Below, piece after piece: positions 49,526-63,290 of a stretch of DNA of 64,000 nt; position 1 is the first letter of the stretch; each line of letters begins with the position of its first letter. The position numbers and the translations under genes are program-made. The notes beneath the pieces were generated by a model. The model did no database searches and was not told the DNA's origin. It saw only the letters and a list, made by a program, of their open reading frames with translations. The stretch is from Stenopsyche tienmushanensis (lineage: Eukaryota > Arthropoda > Insecta > Trichoptera > Stenopsychidae): assembly GCA_008973525.1 (NCBI GenBank), contig WACJ01000406.1, positions 1,488,001 through 1,552,000 on the forward strand. The letters run 5' to 3'.

Positions 49526-52500
49526 TAAATTATGTTTCGTAAAAGTTATGGCGCTTTAGTTCTCACATAGCGAATTCCGAACGTTTATATGTAACACCCT
49601 TATATACAATCCAATGGCTTGTATTTTGTGAGTGGCAACGTCTCAACAATTTAATTATCCTACAACGGTAAAATAAATGTGTACATTATCGTTATTATGG
49701 AGTTTGTTGTATAATATACAAATAATTGGGTTTGTTATACAATATTTGAATACTTAACGCTAATACAGCATGGTCGATATTAAAGCTGTTATATCCATCA
49801 ACGCGCTGAGCGAAAACAATTATCCAAGATCTTGTACAAGGATAAAACAAACCACAGCGATGGATCATACAGTCAAATGTAAATGATTGGATTTGTAAAA
49901 AGCTTAAGTCCTCGCCAAGTTTACGTAGTACACCATTTTATGTTGTACGCCCACCCAACTGACAGGTTAATCTCGTAGTTAGGCACAAAAATAATTGTAC
50001 CGTCGTGAAGATTGCGTAAATTGTAGTCGTGTACTAGAGTAAATGAGTTTTTTTTTAAATATTTTATATTCCGAAAGCTTGCATCCATAAATAATTCATT
50101 TTAATAAATTTCACATTCGAAAAATTGAGGTTAAGTCAAATGACGGAATGTCAAATTTTATTAATGGCCGTAACGCCTAAGATAATAACAATACAATTAA
50201 CGTGCATAATATGAAAAACGACAGATTTATAAAGATGCGCTTCTTAATTTATAAATTTTATTTTACATGATAATCGATTAAGTTCTACGCGTATAAAAGT
50301 CGAAAAAATTTTGACAGGTGAAAATTTACGACGAAAAAATTTATTTGCCAAATTTCACAGCTTTATACATCCCCCTTTGATAATAATTGAGTATTTTACC
50401 TGGGTCAAATCTTGCGGTTCTTCGCGTACGCTTTACAAATACACTCTCAAGTGTTTAAATTATATTACAACGATGAAATAAAAATACAGTCGCCCCTTTT
50501 GCACGTGGGGTAAATACTTTTCTTTGTTCCTCCGAATGCGAATCTAATCTGCCATAATATACTATTCGTTTTTATTTCGACTCCTTTACATATTACGGGC
50601 TTAAAAGTTTTTAATTAACGCAGTTCGGCAAAGTACGCGTGCTTGAAAATAAAATTGGGAACGTATAACTCTTTTTTACGTTATGGTTTTTAATTAAATC
50701 CATGAGTAAGCTCATGGGTAAGCCGCACGAATGGAATAAAACTTAAGAGAGCTTTTCGGTGGCGTTATTCACAAATTGCAGACGTAAACAAAGTGTAGAC
50801 TTTGAATTTATCTAAGATGTGTATTGAAAATATGTATTCATGCAAAAGTCGAATTTCAGACATTGGTTGTATAAGCAAAATTCGCTTTTATTTTCATTAT
50901 TGGGCGATGAATACTGAATATTAATATTTCAATTAGTAGAATTGTTTTGTTGTGCTTAAATTTTGTTTGTCACGACTTGGACAAAACTTAGTCTATGATA
51001 TTTATAAAGCGTTCATTTAAATTCATGAACATTTTAATTAGCTCTGAATTATTCCTTAGCGATTGTAAATGGCAAGCTTTATTTGTGTTTGTGTTTTAAG
51101 GGAAGATTTAGAAATAGAATTTTTAAAGGGTAAAGCGACCCAGCTTTGAAATACTTTTGTAATAAACAGAACATAGCAGTACTTTATCGATGCTATTTTT
51201 TAGTGTACGTAAAATTGTATCTTTTTTATTTTATTATCATCATTAAATGAGTTGAAATACTGCTATTTATAACGCAAAAAAGGGTAGCGTCAAATTTAAT
51301 GCTCATCCCAGTGGATTAGAAAAAAGGGGAAATGCTATATTTTAATAGATTAGCACCAACTTTACATTATTGTCTACACCTTGAATAAATTTATTGCTTC
51401 GTAATATTTATTGGGATTCACACACATAAAAAAATAATAATTTTATGAGTAAAATGATAATATTAACATTATAAATTTGCAATTTTAGCATAACAAATAA
51501 TAGATTAATATAATAAATGCAAAATTCTATTTTACCTAGAGACTGTATTTGAATATTCCTGTATTAAATGTGATTTAACTTGGAAATTTGCTTGATTTGA
51601 ACCTCTGCTGTATCTCAAGGGTCATCAAAGCGATTTGATCATAGTAATGGGTTATATCCTTAGTTCTGTGGTTGTGATGTATTGATTAGCAGTTCAATGT
51701 AGTGTAAATGTAATAATTTTGATATAAATATGCTTGTGCGTCATTAGTTTTAACAGTGATTTTGAGCTTTCAGGGTACGTAAAATACAAGCCACATAAGA
51801 AATTCATCATGAAAATTAGAATATTCACCATAATTAGTACCGTATGCCCTTATTCACACCGTATTCACAAAAACGTATAGCGTGTATAATATTCAGAATG
51901 TTTCATTCGAGTATTTATGTCTTCCGAAAGGGACCCATTAATATTGTATAGTGAATGAACCGTTCCTCTCCCGGGGAAAGGTTTATCTGAGGTATTGTGA
52001 TCTTTGGTGGGAATGAATAGAAGTCCCCAAAGAGCAGGGCACGCGGACTTAAGTCAAATAGAAACGTAGAACGACATCGGAGGGTTTAATGTGAAGATTG
52101 TGAAATACACCTTCAGGCTATTCTTGGCGGTAAAGCAGCTTTTTCTTCGGAAGAAAGGAAAACTTTACAGCTGCGACTAAAAAATTTCCCCGGTGAGATT
52201 AAGAATATTTGACACGATGGCTTTAATAAATTCGGTTACTTTTGAAGGGTGAAAGTTTTCAGCGATTTCGACAAAGCCCCTTTTGCATCCTCCGACAAAG
52301 GGTTTTGAGAGAAAAATGTTTTTGCTATAAAATACACACAGAAATGTATTCTAAAAATTACATCAATGATTTTGATTTTTAAAATGAAATTGCACTAATT
52401 TATCAGCATTAAATCAAAAGATATGCATAAAAAATATTAATATTTGAACGCATTCTATAACAATAAAAATAATTTAATATGTAAATAACGTTATGCATAA

Positions 52501-54920
52501 AACATTTTGAAATAAATCACATAAAATAAATAAACGCGTTAAGTATTTTAGTACGTTAATGTAGCTATGCCGGTTATGTGTCGTGTTATGATCAAAGCGG
52601 CTAGATAAGAGCATTAATATAGGTTATATACATCTGTCACATTTACCAAAATGCTTAAAATGTTTGAAATAATTGCATCATTGATTCAAAATTATTTGAA
52701 TATGCTTATTTTATTATTATGTTATTAAACAATATTAAAATTGATCGATTTTTATTCAATTTTTGCTCGTAAAATAAAATTTTAGGTTATGTGATATATT
52801 CCATCGGAATATATGGTATGCTTTAAAGATCGATTAATAGTATTGATTTTAATGAAATATGAATACAAATACATATATTATTTGATATTAAATCCCCATC
52901 CAAACAACGTAATGATTCGAACACGCTTATTTCGTCGAAATTTATAATTTAAAAAGACGATGCAATGAATTTGATATAAATTGACGTTTATGATGTACAA
53001 GGTAAGCTTTTAAGAGGTATGCATTTCAACAGCGTCTAACCAGTTTATTATGTCGATTTAAATATGTTCCAAGTCACTCGTACTCTTATTACGCAACGCT
53101 TATTTTAATGGGCTAAAATCACGTGTACAGGGACTCAAATTTACGACCCCATTATTCGGAAAATGAGGTACAGGTAGGTTGTGAGAGAGCGGAAAATAGG
53201 AGCAAAGTGACCCGATTTTTCAAAGTTTTGTTTGAAATTATACGGCCATTAAATTTTTTCGCGTGCGTCACCATGCAAATAATCAAAAGGGGGGTACGGC
53301 CGTATTTATTTATTGCGCAGCAAAAGCCCGATTTTAAAGCTTCGGAGGCGACATCAAAATAATATTATCTACGATCTATTCCCCGGAATTATTTTATAAT
53401 GGATGAGATCGCGATAAAAGCCGAACACCCATATTAAATTACCTTGTACTTTGCAGAGATTTTACTATTATTTATGTACAAAAGACATGTATTAGGCGCG
53501 AGTTGAGCGAGAAATTTCTCTTTGTAATTTTTGACACATGCCAATAAGACTGTGAGTGTGTATAAACGTTGAGCCATTACGTAATTGGGTGGCGCAGAAA
53601 ATAATATCGCGTGATAAGATCTTTTGTAAATTTTGTGGCAGTCGAATTATTTGCTATATCATGGCACGCGTTTCAGATTTGAAACTTTGCAGCGTTCTAT
53701 TAATTTCAGATCGAGCCGTATTTTTCAGATGAAGGGGGATTATTTCATGCTTTAATAAATAATTAATGTGAATTAACTCTTATGTGGTCTATGTAATAAA
53801 GCAGCTTCATTATTATTCTCTGCGAAGAGCATTGTTGGCAGAACTAGGAATATAACTACTATAAAAAGAGTAAAAGGATTCTCTTGAAGCATTTTTTTGA
53901 AAGGCCCACAAAGAAGAGTAGAAAACATTTTTTTTTAAGATGTAATTATTATTTTTTTGGACAAACTAAAACGTCTTTCCACACACAAAAGAGAAATAAA
54001 CAATTCTCAACATTTTATTATAATGTACTTTTTATGAAGGCTATTTTATAAAGATTTCATAAAAATTTTACATGGCGACGAGAAAGCTTATTCGTTGACT
54101 ACATTTTGCCATTATGGGAGCCATGAAAATGGCTTTTCAAAGGCCTTTATTGTATTTCGACGTGTATCGTTTAATATTATAGTTATCACATAGTAGGTTA
54201 TCTGGAAAGCAGCTGAATTCAAATTAAATCCTACTCTTTATTTAAATCAAATGGAGATACGAATTGGACTGCTGAAAATAAAATTGCATTTGGAATACTT
54301 TGAGAAGTGGAAGATTTTAGTTGGGCCCTCGAGGGAAATAAAGCAGAGACTGAATTTGAGCTGGTTTCGAAGCAATTTACTCAGAAGTGCAACTTTCATC
54401 AGTGTTCTGGACAAAAATAAATGCTATTTAGCCATTCAATTTTTAAAACACATTTACATCAACAGTCTCAACTCAAAAACTCATTTGAAATCAATTTAAT
54501 ATCACAGATTATGCATTAAATATGATACATCATAGCAATGTTCTTTCCATAGATGTTTTAAACTATTGTAATGCTACTTAAATTCTATTACAAAACAATT
54601 TAACACTAGAAGTACCACATCAGTTAAAAGTCAACAATCCGTTATACAATTTTATTTTAAAATTCCTACTTAATGGAATGATATAATGATATTTTGTAAC
54701 GATAACGATAGGAATAAAATAGCTAAATACATTTATTTTTTATTCATCCAGAATTAAAGTAATTTTGCGTCATTTGTGTATAAACATGTTTAAAAAATAT
54801 TTTTAAAATAAATTTATTCGTCTTGATAAACAAAAGTGATGGAAATGTTTACAAGATTTCCTTACTTAGGAAAGGAATAACATCACACTCTCTACTTGAA
54901 TATGGCGGGAAGAATATCTA
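49526..54920. other. Non-coding, nothing recognised
   Basis: Mostly AT-rich; less AT-rich patches occur at 51960-52310 and 53110-53480. Open stretches such as 53123-53362 and 54251-54499 have no family resemblance. I see no missing calexcitin exon and no tRNA. It may be intron or intergenic. Confidence 0.35.
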
Positions 54921-55150
54921 TTTGTATATATAAAAATGAATGTGTGTCAGCGTGCTGTCGTGCAGTTTGCTTCAGATACATTCCTATACCATTCATCCGA
55001 TTGTGATGAAATTTTGTTAAGCTATTGGGCGTATATTCAAGAATGATTTTAAATTAGCACACCCATTATTTGTGTGCGGAATTTGTTTTGCGAGATGTTT
55101 AACGGATGCACCATGTTGGCGCATATTGACCTGATGAAATAAAGCGGAGC
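54921..55150 (+). repeat. Dispersed repeat family delta, copy 2
   Basis: Same order of blocks as 39405-39646: TATATATAAAAATGAATG, CCTATACCATTCATCCGATT, GTGATGAAATTTTGTTAAGC, TTTTGCGAGATGTTTAACGG, ATGCACCATGTTGGCGCATA. It is followed by a GC-rich patch to about 55240. Confidence 0.6.
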
Positions 55151-55439
55151 TGCGGGGCGGGGAGGGTAGAAGGATGCGCGCGCAATGCGGCCGAGAAAGG
55201 AAGACAGTTGGTCTTCGAGGCGAGAATTAACGTGTTTTTACATATTACTATAAAAAAGAGGCACACTGGTTGGCACTATACAAGGAAACAAAAGGGAAGT
55301 ACCAAAAACAAAAAGGGTATAATGGCTCATTTTTCAGATCAAAGCATAGGCATTCAGATCAAATAGCAAAGTAATATAACTTTAAATCAGGATCAAGAAA
55401 ATTTTCAATGATATTTAAAAAAATAGATTAGCTAATAGA

Positions 55440-55990
55440 ACACCACTCAATAAGTTCGTAGGATGACTAATAAAATAATAACATTGGGATAAAAGGTAGT
55501 AGTTGCTGGGAGCTAGACCATTGCTAGATTATTGCGATCGATTTGTGACATGGTGCATTGTCTTGGTGAAAGAGCATTTATTTCATCTTCATTTGGGGTA
55601 GTTTCTTCGAAATTTATTCTGCCAAACGCACCAATAACACCAGCATATAATATTTATTATTGTGGATTCTTCCTTTCTCAAAGAAATCTATGAATAAAAT
55701 ATTTTGGATAAGATATAAGATTTGATTCTGGAGTATAGTGTTGGATCCATGTTTTATCCATCGTCATATACCATATTGAAAATACATTTTATTGGGCTGT
55801 AACAGCTTCAAACAGCGCTCTGAATTGTGGACGCGTTGATCGACTGAGAGCAAACGCGATATCCAATTCGAATAAAGCTTTCTCTTGGTCAAATATCGAT
55901 GCAAAATGATGAATACACTGCCTTCTAATATCGTTAAGGTGTCAGCTATCGGTGTTTGTACGTCCGCATTTAAAATAAGTAAAGCACTTC
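55440..55990 (-). pseudogene. Mariner transposon corpse (mellifera-like pattern)
   Basis: On the minus strand: STRPQFRALFEAVTAQ, then MTMDKTWIQHYTPESN (family pattern MDETWIHHYTPESN; the Glu after the first catalytic Asp is Lys here), then a segment like the GKTINS block, then FHQDNAPCHKSIAI, with the second catalytic Asp in frame. The third-Asp block is deleted, and an AATAAGTTCGTAGGA motif lies at its 3' side. Stops interrupt all frames. Confidence 0.82.
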
Positions 55991-58769
55991 TCTACTATTT
56001 GTCTCGATTGAGAAGAGTCTGAATAACATTTGTTTGTTTTAATTACAAAAGTAGCGTCACTAAAACCACTATAACTTGTGAACTGTTGGATTATGAGTTC
56101 TTTAAATGAGTGCTTAATAATTAAATCTAATGAAACTTACAATGAAATAATATTTACATAAAAGATCGTCATAGTCAATTGATTGATGAATGTAAAACAC
56201 TGTATTTTATAAAGTAAAGAATATATTGAGATCAATGTTCAATATTAATGCAACGCTTATGTATACCATAAATTGGACTTATGGGAATAACGAAACGTAA
56301 TAGCAAGAGTAACTATTGTGAAGGTAGTGGCTTTCGAACTTTGGTCCCAATGGACATATTCCTTAGACCGTATTGGATGTTCGTTCTTAAAATTATAGCT
56401 GCTTACAAACATGAAGATATAGTTGATGAAAAAAATATAAATTTAAAGAAGTAAACGCCACAAAACACAAACACATGATATACTAACTACTTCCTCAACA
56501 GCGTTTTCCAATTGGTTATCTGTATTCGACCCATTGCTTACGCCTTTCGAAATGCTGCGAAGCGTGGTTTGATAGAGTCGCCATCGACTTGCCCCAGAAC
56601 GAACCTGCATGTCATACACATTCTTCCTGTTTGAGTCCGTCTAACAATTCAACATTAAAGTCTATTCAAAGAAATACCTAATCCAAAATGGCCGCCGCTG
56701 TCCGCCATCTTCCGTGACGATCGACGTTAAAAAATGTAAATCACTCGCAAGTAACCCCATTAAACGGATAGAAAAACGAGCTAAGGGCGAAGGAAGTCTG
56801 AAATATACATCCCATTTGCTGAAGTAACAGCCTTTTAGTCTTCCAGACCTCAGACATGCGATCGTCAAATTGACGACATGTTTTACGGGAGCCATTACAC
56901 TTTACAACTCACTAAAGATAACACCTTTTTTTTGCTGCTAGATTATAACTATGCAAATCCGCGGATGAATTTTTAAGACGGGATAAATTAGGGTAAATCC
57001 TTCCGCATGTGATAATTCTAGATTTATTAAGGGCGCAAACGCAAATCGGTCTTAAAATATAAATTATTGCTTGGATATATTTGAAATATTAATATTTTGG
57101 CTCACTTTTGTTGAGATGTATGGAGATAAATGGAAGTATATAATGAAATACAAACGTAGTGATATTTGAATATATAACAGACCTGACTCAACATATTTTA
57201 ATAAAACAAATTACTTGTTGAGGAATCCTGTGTATTAACAGAAATGTTGGTACATAAGCAGATAATAAATTCTTAACTGTATAGCATTTTCTTTTGTAAG
57301 CTTAGTACTGCTAAAATTCCTTTTTAAGGATCTTAAATTGTTCAATAATTTAATTTTCCAGGTTTTTAATAAGGTTAATACCCTTTAAATTTGTTCCTTT
57401 AAAAATGATTTCAATGTAGATAAGATTTATTTCGTTTTATTTTAAATATACCTTTATGTTGAATCGAGTAAAAATATACACGTTAGCAAATCGTTTAAAC
57501 CTTTTTCAGTTAAATAACATTTAGATTGCTCTGGAAACATTTTAGAAGATGCTTGCATATTCCACATAATACTTTGATCCTTGAAGGGATGGTCTCTCGG
57601 GGTATGTTCGACAACCCCGACGTTAAAATTATGTCAGAAGAGAATTCGGTCTAAGTTATGCTTCATTTTGTTCAGAATTAAAATAAACAAGATAAAATAT
57701 CACAGCGTTATTAAATTTTGAATTAATTTTTAATCCCAACAAGTCTACCCGTATACACGCACTATAACATCTCGGCTTTGACTTAATCGCGATTTCTTGA
57801 GGGGGTGTAAATTTTTAATCGCCTACTAATAAATAGTTGATTTACTAAAAAGTTTTACCACCTCAAGATTGTTGAGTAAATCTTCCATAAAGACTCCATT
57901 TGTTTATAAGCCCTTTTCTGATATTTACTCGCGACGGTAGATATTTTGCTGAATTAATTAGGAACTTTGCTTCGAGTTGCCATACAACTATGAATAATTT
58001 AGTCAAAAATGAATATATTAATTTATTCCGTACGTTTCATCAAGTTGAACTCCCAGCAATTTCCATCCCCCGTTAAACCGATCATTGAATGTTGCTATAT
58101 GTCTTCATATATGATTTATAAAATAATGAGGATTTAAAGAGATTTTAATATATTTATAAGTATTTTATAACATATAAGTAGACCGAAACTATACTGTAGC
58201 TGGTTATAATAAATATTAAATGTACTTAATGTTTCAATACTTTGAAAGTTGCAATACTTCCATCAAGTTTCCGCGCCATAACTTTAGCCACGTCTACCGA
58301 AGCCCTAGCCACTTTGTATCGAAAGTATAAGACGTTAATTTAACAACAATTAACTTTAACTACTTGTAGGCAAAAAAACAGCGTTGTAGATTTTAATTTA
58401 GCAAAAATCAGCTTTGTATAAATGGGCGCAAAATTTCGATCACTACCTCCCAAATCTACATGTTGCAACAGTTTGATTTTATGACAATGAATAATTTGAA
58501 AATAAAAACTATATTTCATACGATAAGATAATAATTGAATCAGCTGATATATATACAACAAAGACTCGTTAGAAGTTTGATAAGAATAATTTGATAATAT
58601 TTTCAGTTTGACCTAATCGATTTTTTTTCACGGATAATAGATACATCATTAATCAATTTTGAGTAGTTAGAAATTTAAATTTGTGAATTAAGATTTTATT
58701 AATATATATCGAGTATCATAATCGTGTTATGTCTATATTTTGGTACTCGTTATAACCGAGATAATTTGT
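55991..58769. other. Non-coding, nothing recognised
   Basis: AT-rich. Near 56325 a TAGTGGCTTTCGAACTTTGG motif resembles a decayed hAT end. No exon is recognised. Confidence 0.35.
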
Positions 58770-59852
58770 TTTGATGGCTTTGATTATATTTGATTACAAT
58801 AAAGGAAACAAGTCATTGTTCAAGAACTACCAACCAATTTCCCTTTTCTTCCATGTATATAAAATATTCTCAAGAATTATTTAACAAATTTCAACTTCGA
58901 AAGTATCTTGGATTTAGAAAAGTCTTCAGTACCATCAACTATATTCACACACTAAGACAAATCATCCAGAAAACCGAAAAATATAATCAGCCACATCGGT
59001 ACTATGTTATATCTTCTAAGCTTTTCATAAACGCTATGGAAGATGTGTTTAAACTCTTGGAAAAAGTATGGAATAAATATAAATGAAGAGTACATACAAA
59101 AGCCGAATCACCTGAAAAGCTTCAAGACATGCCTCTACGACCTAAATGAAGCGTCAAGCAAAATTGGTCTGAAAATGAATACGGATAAAACCAAAGCCAT
59201 GATAAATGGTCACAATTCTCAGACCCTTAAGCCGATATCTATATCAATTGGGGGAACACAAATTGAGGTTGTAGATGAGTACACTTACCTGGGACAAGTA
59301 ATACAATTAGGACGGCAAAATTTCTCCAAAGAAATCGACAAACGAATACAACTGATTTGGGCAGCATTTGGATAGCTTAGGTACATTTTTAAAGCGAAAA
59401 TTCCACAATAGTTAAAAATTAAGGCATTTAACCAATGCATTCTCCTAGTGTTAATTTACGGCGCAGAGACGTGGAATTTAACAGCAGGTCTTTTATACAG
59501 GTTAAAGGTCGCCCAACGTGCCATGGAAAGATTTTCGCTTGGACTGCCTTTAAAAGATAGAATCAGAAATGAGGATATCCGAAGAAGAACTCGAGAAGTA
59601 GACGCTACTGAAGGAACTGGCATACTTAAGTGGCAATAGGCGAAACACGTCTGCCGAAGAGTCGATGGTCGATGGGGAAGAAAAATGTTGGAGTAGCGCT
59701 CAAGAGCTAGAAAACGGAGTGTCGGCTGACCTCCTGAAAAGATGGACTGACGACATCAGAAGAATAGTAGGAGGATGCGGAAAGCTGAGAATCGAGAGGG
59801 ATGGAGACACAAGCGGGAGGTCTGATGTGAGTGGACTGATGATGATGATATA
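58770..59852 (+). mobile_element. RTE-like LINE, 5'-truncated and internally deleted, with 3' tail
   Basis: Frames across 58800-59850 match the C-terminal part of a reverse transcriptase. KGNKSLFKNYQPISLF and FSTINYIHTLRQIIQKTEKY belong to the palm/fingers. FINAMEDVFKLLEK follows soon after. SFKTCLYDLNEASSKIGLKM, then NTDKTKAM and VVDEYTYLGQVI belong to the thumb. LIYGAETWNLTAG, RAMERFSLGLPLKDRIRNED, DIRRRTREVDA and RWTDDIRRIVGG form the C-terminal domain. The segment that should hold the catalytic Tyr/Phe-Ala-Asp-Asp motif is missing. It ends GTGGACTGATGATGATGATA, the GTGGAC plus TGA-tail end of RTE-clade elements. Confidence 0.88.
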
Positions 59853-62064
59853 AGTGAGTGTTTACAAACATCAAGTTAATAAGCCATGCAAATATTTGGT
59901 ACTTATCACTAGGTTATAAACCTAATTTTATATACATTTACGTATATATTCGTATAATTTCGTCAACCCTTTCAAACTGGAGAACATGCAAGCTACAACA
60001 AGCTTGATAATGAATCAGGCTCAAAAAACGAACCTTAACACTGTTGATAGCATATAATATTCATTAATTTCTTGATGTTCATCTTGCATGGTATTTGCTT
60101 TCTGTTGTTTAGCTATTTTTATCTATTAATGCGTTGCGAAAATAAAAGCACAGGGTTACCGTGCAAGCCTGCCAGTTTACATCTGAAGGAGTAGATTTTA
60201 AAAAGGAGTGATGATACTCGGCTAATGACGACATTCCAGAACAGTCAAGAGGGAATAACAAAATGGATCAACGATAAGAATGATGCGAGTATCTTGATTA
60301 TTAAAACAAACGCCTGCTCTCGAGACAACACGAACGAAAATCGTCATTTACGAGTTTCTATAAAAATATATTGAGAAGAGGTGTAGGGGTACCTTTACGG
60401 CACGACTTTGCCATCGATACACAAGTGTTTGATGAGACGCAAAACACCCGTCTTTGTCTCACAATTTCCAGTCCGATAGGGTTAATAATAATGAACCGAA
60501 AAAATACTAGGAAAATTCGCTCTTGAATTTCAATTTCCGTCAAATTGATGGCTGCGGTAAACCTAATGTTGTGTAGATCAAAAAGAAAAGTATATTTGTA
60601 TATATTTAAGCGAATGCATACATCCCATGAAAAATACACAGTTACATATGTTCAAAGCGAAACAATATTGCGAAAGTATACGAGAAGAACAAACGCTCCA
60701 TTTTTATAGGCGCTTTAAATTTGTTTCGCCGGGCGGTGTTTGGAGCAAAAATAAAATATGCCATAAAAAGTTTCCAATTGTTATTTGGCCAAAATGCTTT
60801 GTTTAGCGTCTGAATTCGCCGTAAAACACGCCCTCGAAGACGTTGCGGGGCGGTGAAAATTTAAGGAATCATCGACGGAACGAGAAAGGAGCAACCGAAA
60901 TAAGGCCTACGTCCTATTAAATCTGTGTGTTAAATTTACGCCCGGGATGCGCATATATAAGTCGGGAAACTGGGACGGCTCTGAAATGGGATAATTGGCC
61001 AATGCTATCCGGAAACTTGTATGCGTGTACGTGGCTATGTTACTTAGTGGGCAGAGCAACCGCCCGGGATAAGTATAGGCATCGGGTTGCCATCAGGGCT
61101 TCCGCACGCTGAACAATGACCGTGCCTATTAATAAACATCTCCCATTTAATTTAATACGAGGTATGCTCGCAAACGTCGAATAAATTCGAATTTCAATCT
61201 AAAACATTTTTAATAGCCGAACATCACCAATATTCAACAGTTACGGCATGTTTACCATCATAAAAACACGTAAAATCTACATTTGATTATCATTTTGGGC
61301 GATGTAGGACAAACATAATATGGGAGAGACACGAAATCGACGACCGCGTTACGAGACCGCACGGCCTCGACCCATCGATTCGCATTAGCCACATTCGGAT
61401 AATTAATAGAATAATTTATTTATTTTAGAGGAAATTTATTAGAGCGCCGTGGAGACTATTAAACGATTCGAACAGCGTTTGAGAACCGCTGGGCACACAT
61501 CTATCTTTCTCAAAAGCAGACTTGGCCGAGCGAATAACTAGCTAAGTGGTCTATTGGGTGGGATAATCGGAGCTGTGTGATTTCACCAGCTCTTTTATAC
61601 ATAACAAATGACACCCTTGCTTTTCACATTGCCGGAAACACTCAAGTCAAGTGTGGCTGAAAACATGGCGTCGAAGATACGAAGTCACTATGGATATACG
61701 TGCTCAATTAAAATGCACAAAGAATCGAATATACCACATTGTTTGCCAGCATAATCAATTATGTTCGTCGGCATCCACTTAAGATTTGACTGAGAAAACA
61801 TTGTGATTATTTGACAATTATGATATTCTAATATTACATGTGCATGATACATATAGAGACCAATTTAAAAATATTGAATATCGGTCTGATCAAAAAATAG
61901 GGTGAAATAATTTTTAAAGCCGCAATTGATACTATTGTATGTCATGTCTGATCATATGTTGATCCGCTGAGACAGACCGTGTTAAGTTTGTACACATTAT
62001 GACTAGTTGATCGTTCTCCATAGCAGCTAGAGTAAAGTCGTGTTTATCGCGTCTGTCGCGCATC
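59853..62064. other. Non-coding, nothing recognised
   Basis: The patch 60640-61560 is less AT-rich. Near 61470 the sequence GCGTTTGAGAACCGCTG is the inverse of a typical hAT terminus (CAGCGGTTCTCAAACGC); no partner end is seen. No exon is recognised. Confidence 0.4.
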
Positions 62065-62965
62065 ATGGATTTCAAACAACGCGTTAGCATTAAGTTGCAA
62101 AAAATTGCCAAAGAAGCTTATGAAATGTTAAAATCGGTATATGGTGATAATGTGGCAACTCTGAAGACTGTTTACAGATGGTATGAGCGATTTAAAAACG
62201 GGAATAAGTCGGTTGAAGTCGAGCAACGGTCGGGACGTCTATCGATCTCAAAAACAGATGAAAATGTGCAAAAAATGACAAGAATTGTTTGTGCAAACAG
62301 ACAAAAGAGCTTACTGAAGAAGTTGACATCCCTTACGGGTTTGTGCAAAGCATTTTAACTGATAATTTGCAAATGAGACGAGCGAGTGCAAAATTTGTTC
62401 TCAGACTTTTGACTGACGAACAGAAAGAAAACAATGTTTCAGTTTGCACAGAATTGAAGGATCGTCTTTAAGCAGATCCGGACTTCATCGGCATAATTGT
62501 AACTAGAGATGAAAGCTATGGCTACTCTGAGACGAAAATGTAGAGCTCTCAATGACAAACCCCTAACTCCCCTCGTTCTAAAAAGGCACGTCAGTTAAAG
62601 TCGAACATCAAGATCATGCTCATTGCTTTTTTCGATAGTGAGTGCAAAGCGCGATCAGAATTCGTTCTAAGAGGAACAATTGTAAATTTCGGATTTAACA
62701 AAGGCGTAGTACAACGTTTGAAAACAAGAAAGAGATCAGAAAAATGGGCTGATGGCTTCCTTCTTCATCACGACAATGCTTCGTGTCTCATTTCCCTTCT
62801 GATTTGTGAGTTTTTGGCTGGAAAAAATCTTCCTGTGTGTCCACATTCACCTTTCTTACCAGATTTATCACCATGCGATTTCTGGCTTTTCCCAAAAATA
62901 AAAACCGTGGTAAATGGAAAACCTTTTGAAACCATTCCTGACATTGAGGTACCAAAGAAAGAGTA
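62065..62965 (+). pseudogene. Nearly full-length but broken mariner transposase
   Basis: It starts MDFKQRVSIKLQKIAKEAYE, then TLKTVYRWYERFKNGNKSVE and EQRSGRLSISKTDENV (first helix-turn-helix and linker). A frame change leads to VDIPYGFVQSILTDNLQMRR then FVLRLLTDEQKENNVSVCTE (second helix-turn-helix and the WVPRLLT-type block). A stop follows, then VTRDESYGYSETK (first catalytic Asp). 62616 onward reads LIAFFDSECKARSEFVLRGT, LLHHDNASC (second Asp) and FLPDLSPCDFWLFPKIKT (third Asp). At least two frame changes and one stop break the protein. The nearest family pattern is that of GVQW/SETMAR-like insect mariners. Confidence 0.9.
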
Positions 62966-62984
62966 ATTGAACGATCTTTCGAAT

Positions 62985-63290
62985 TTCCGATACTAACGAA
63001 TTCCATGTTCGGTATTGTATGCTGCTTTTTTAAATTTGGGTTGGAATGCCATAAAATCCAATAAAACACTCAAAGATGTTTATAGTGAAGTGATAATATT
63101 CCGCAGATCACAATACTGGTTCCAGAAATCAGGCAATATAAGCTTAAGGGATGAACCTTCGAATTTTGATGCACTAAAATCCTTAATCGAGTGTCAGATC
63201 AACGACAAACAATCGATGAGTTATCGCAAAGACTGGGATTTCCATGTGTAAACATATTTAAAGCTCATCGGCAGAACGAATAGGATGGGC
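62985..63290 (+). pseudogene. Mariner-type transposase N-terminal fragment (same family as 43533)
   Basis: The frame reads LNLGWNAIKSNKTLKDVYSE, then RRSQYWFQKSGNISLRDEPS and NFDALKSLIECQINDK. It matches the fragment at 43533-43870 over its length, including the downstream GAATAGGATGGGCGTTAT block. It begins about 20 bp after the end of the preceding mariner, so two different mariners are adjacent. Confidence 0.78.

Noticed and set aside
60940..60970. TATATAAG motif in a less AT-rich patch as a promoter
   Set aside because: A single TATA-like motif without a downstream gene on either strand is not enough in this AT-rich DNA.
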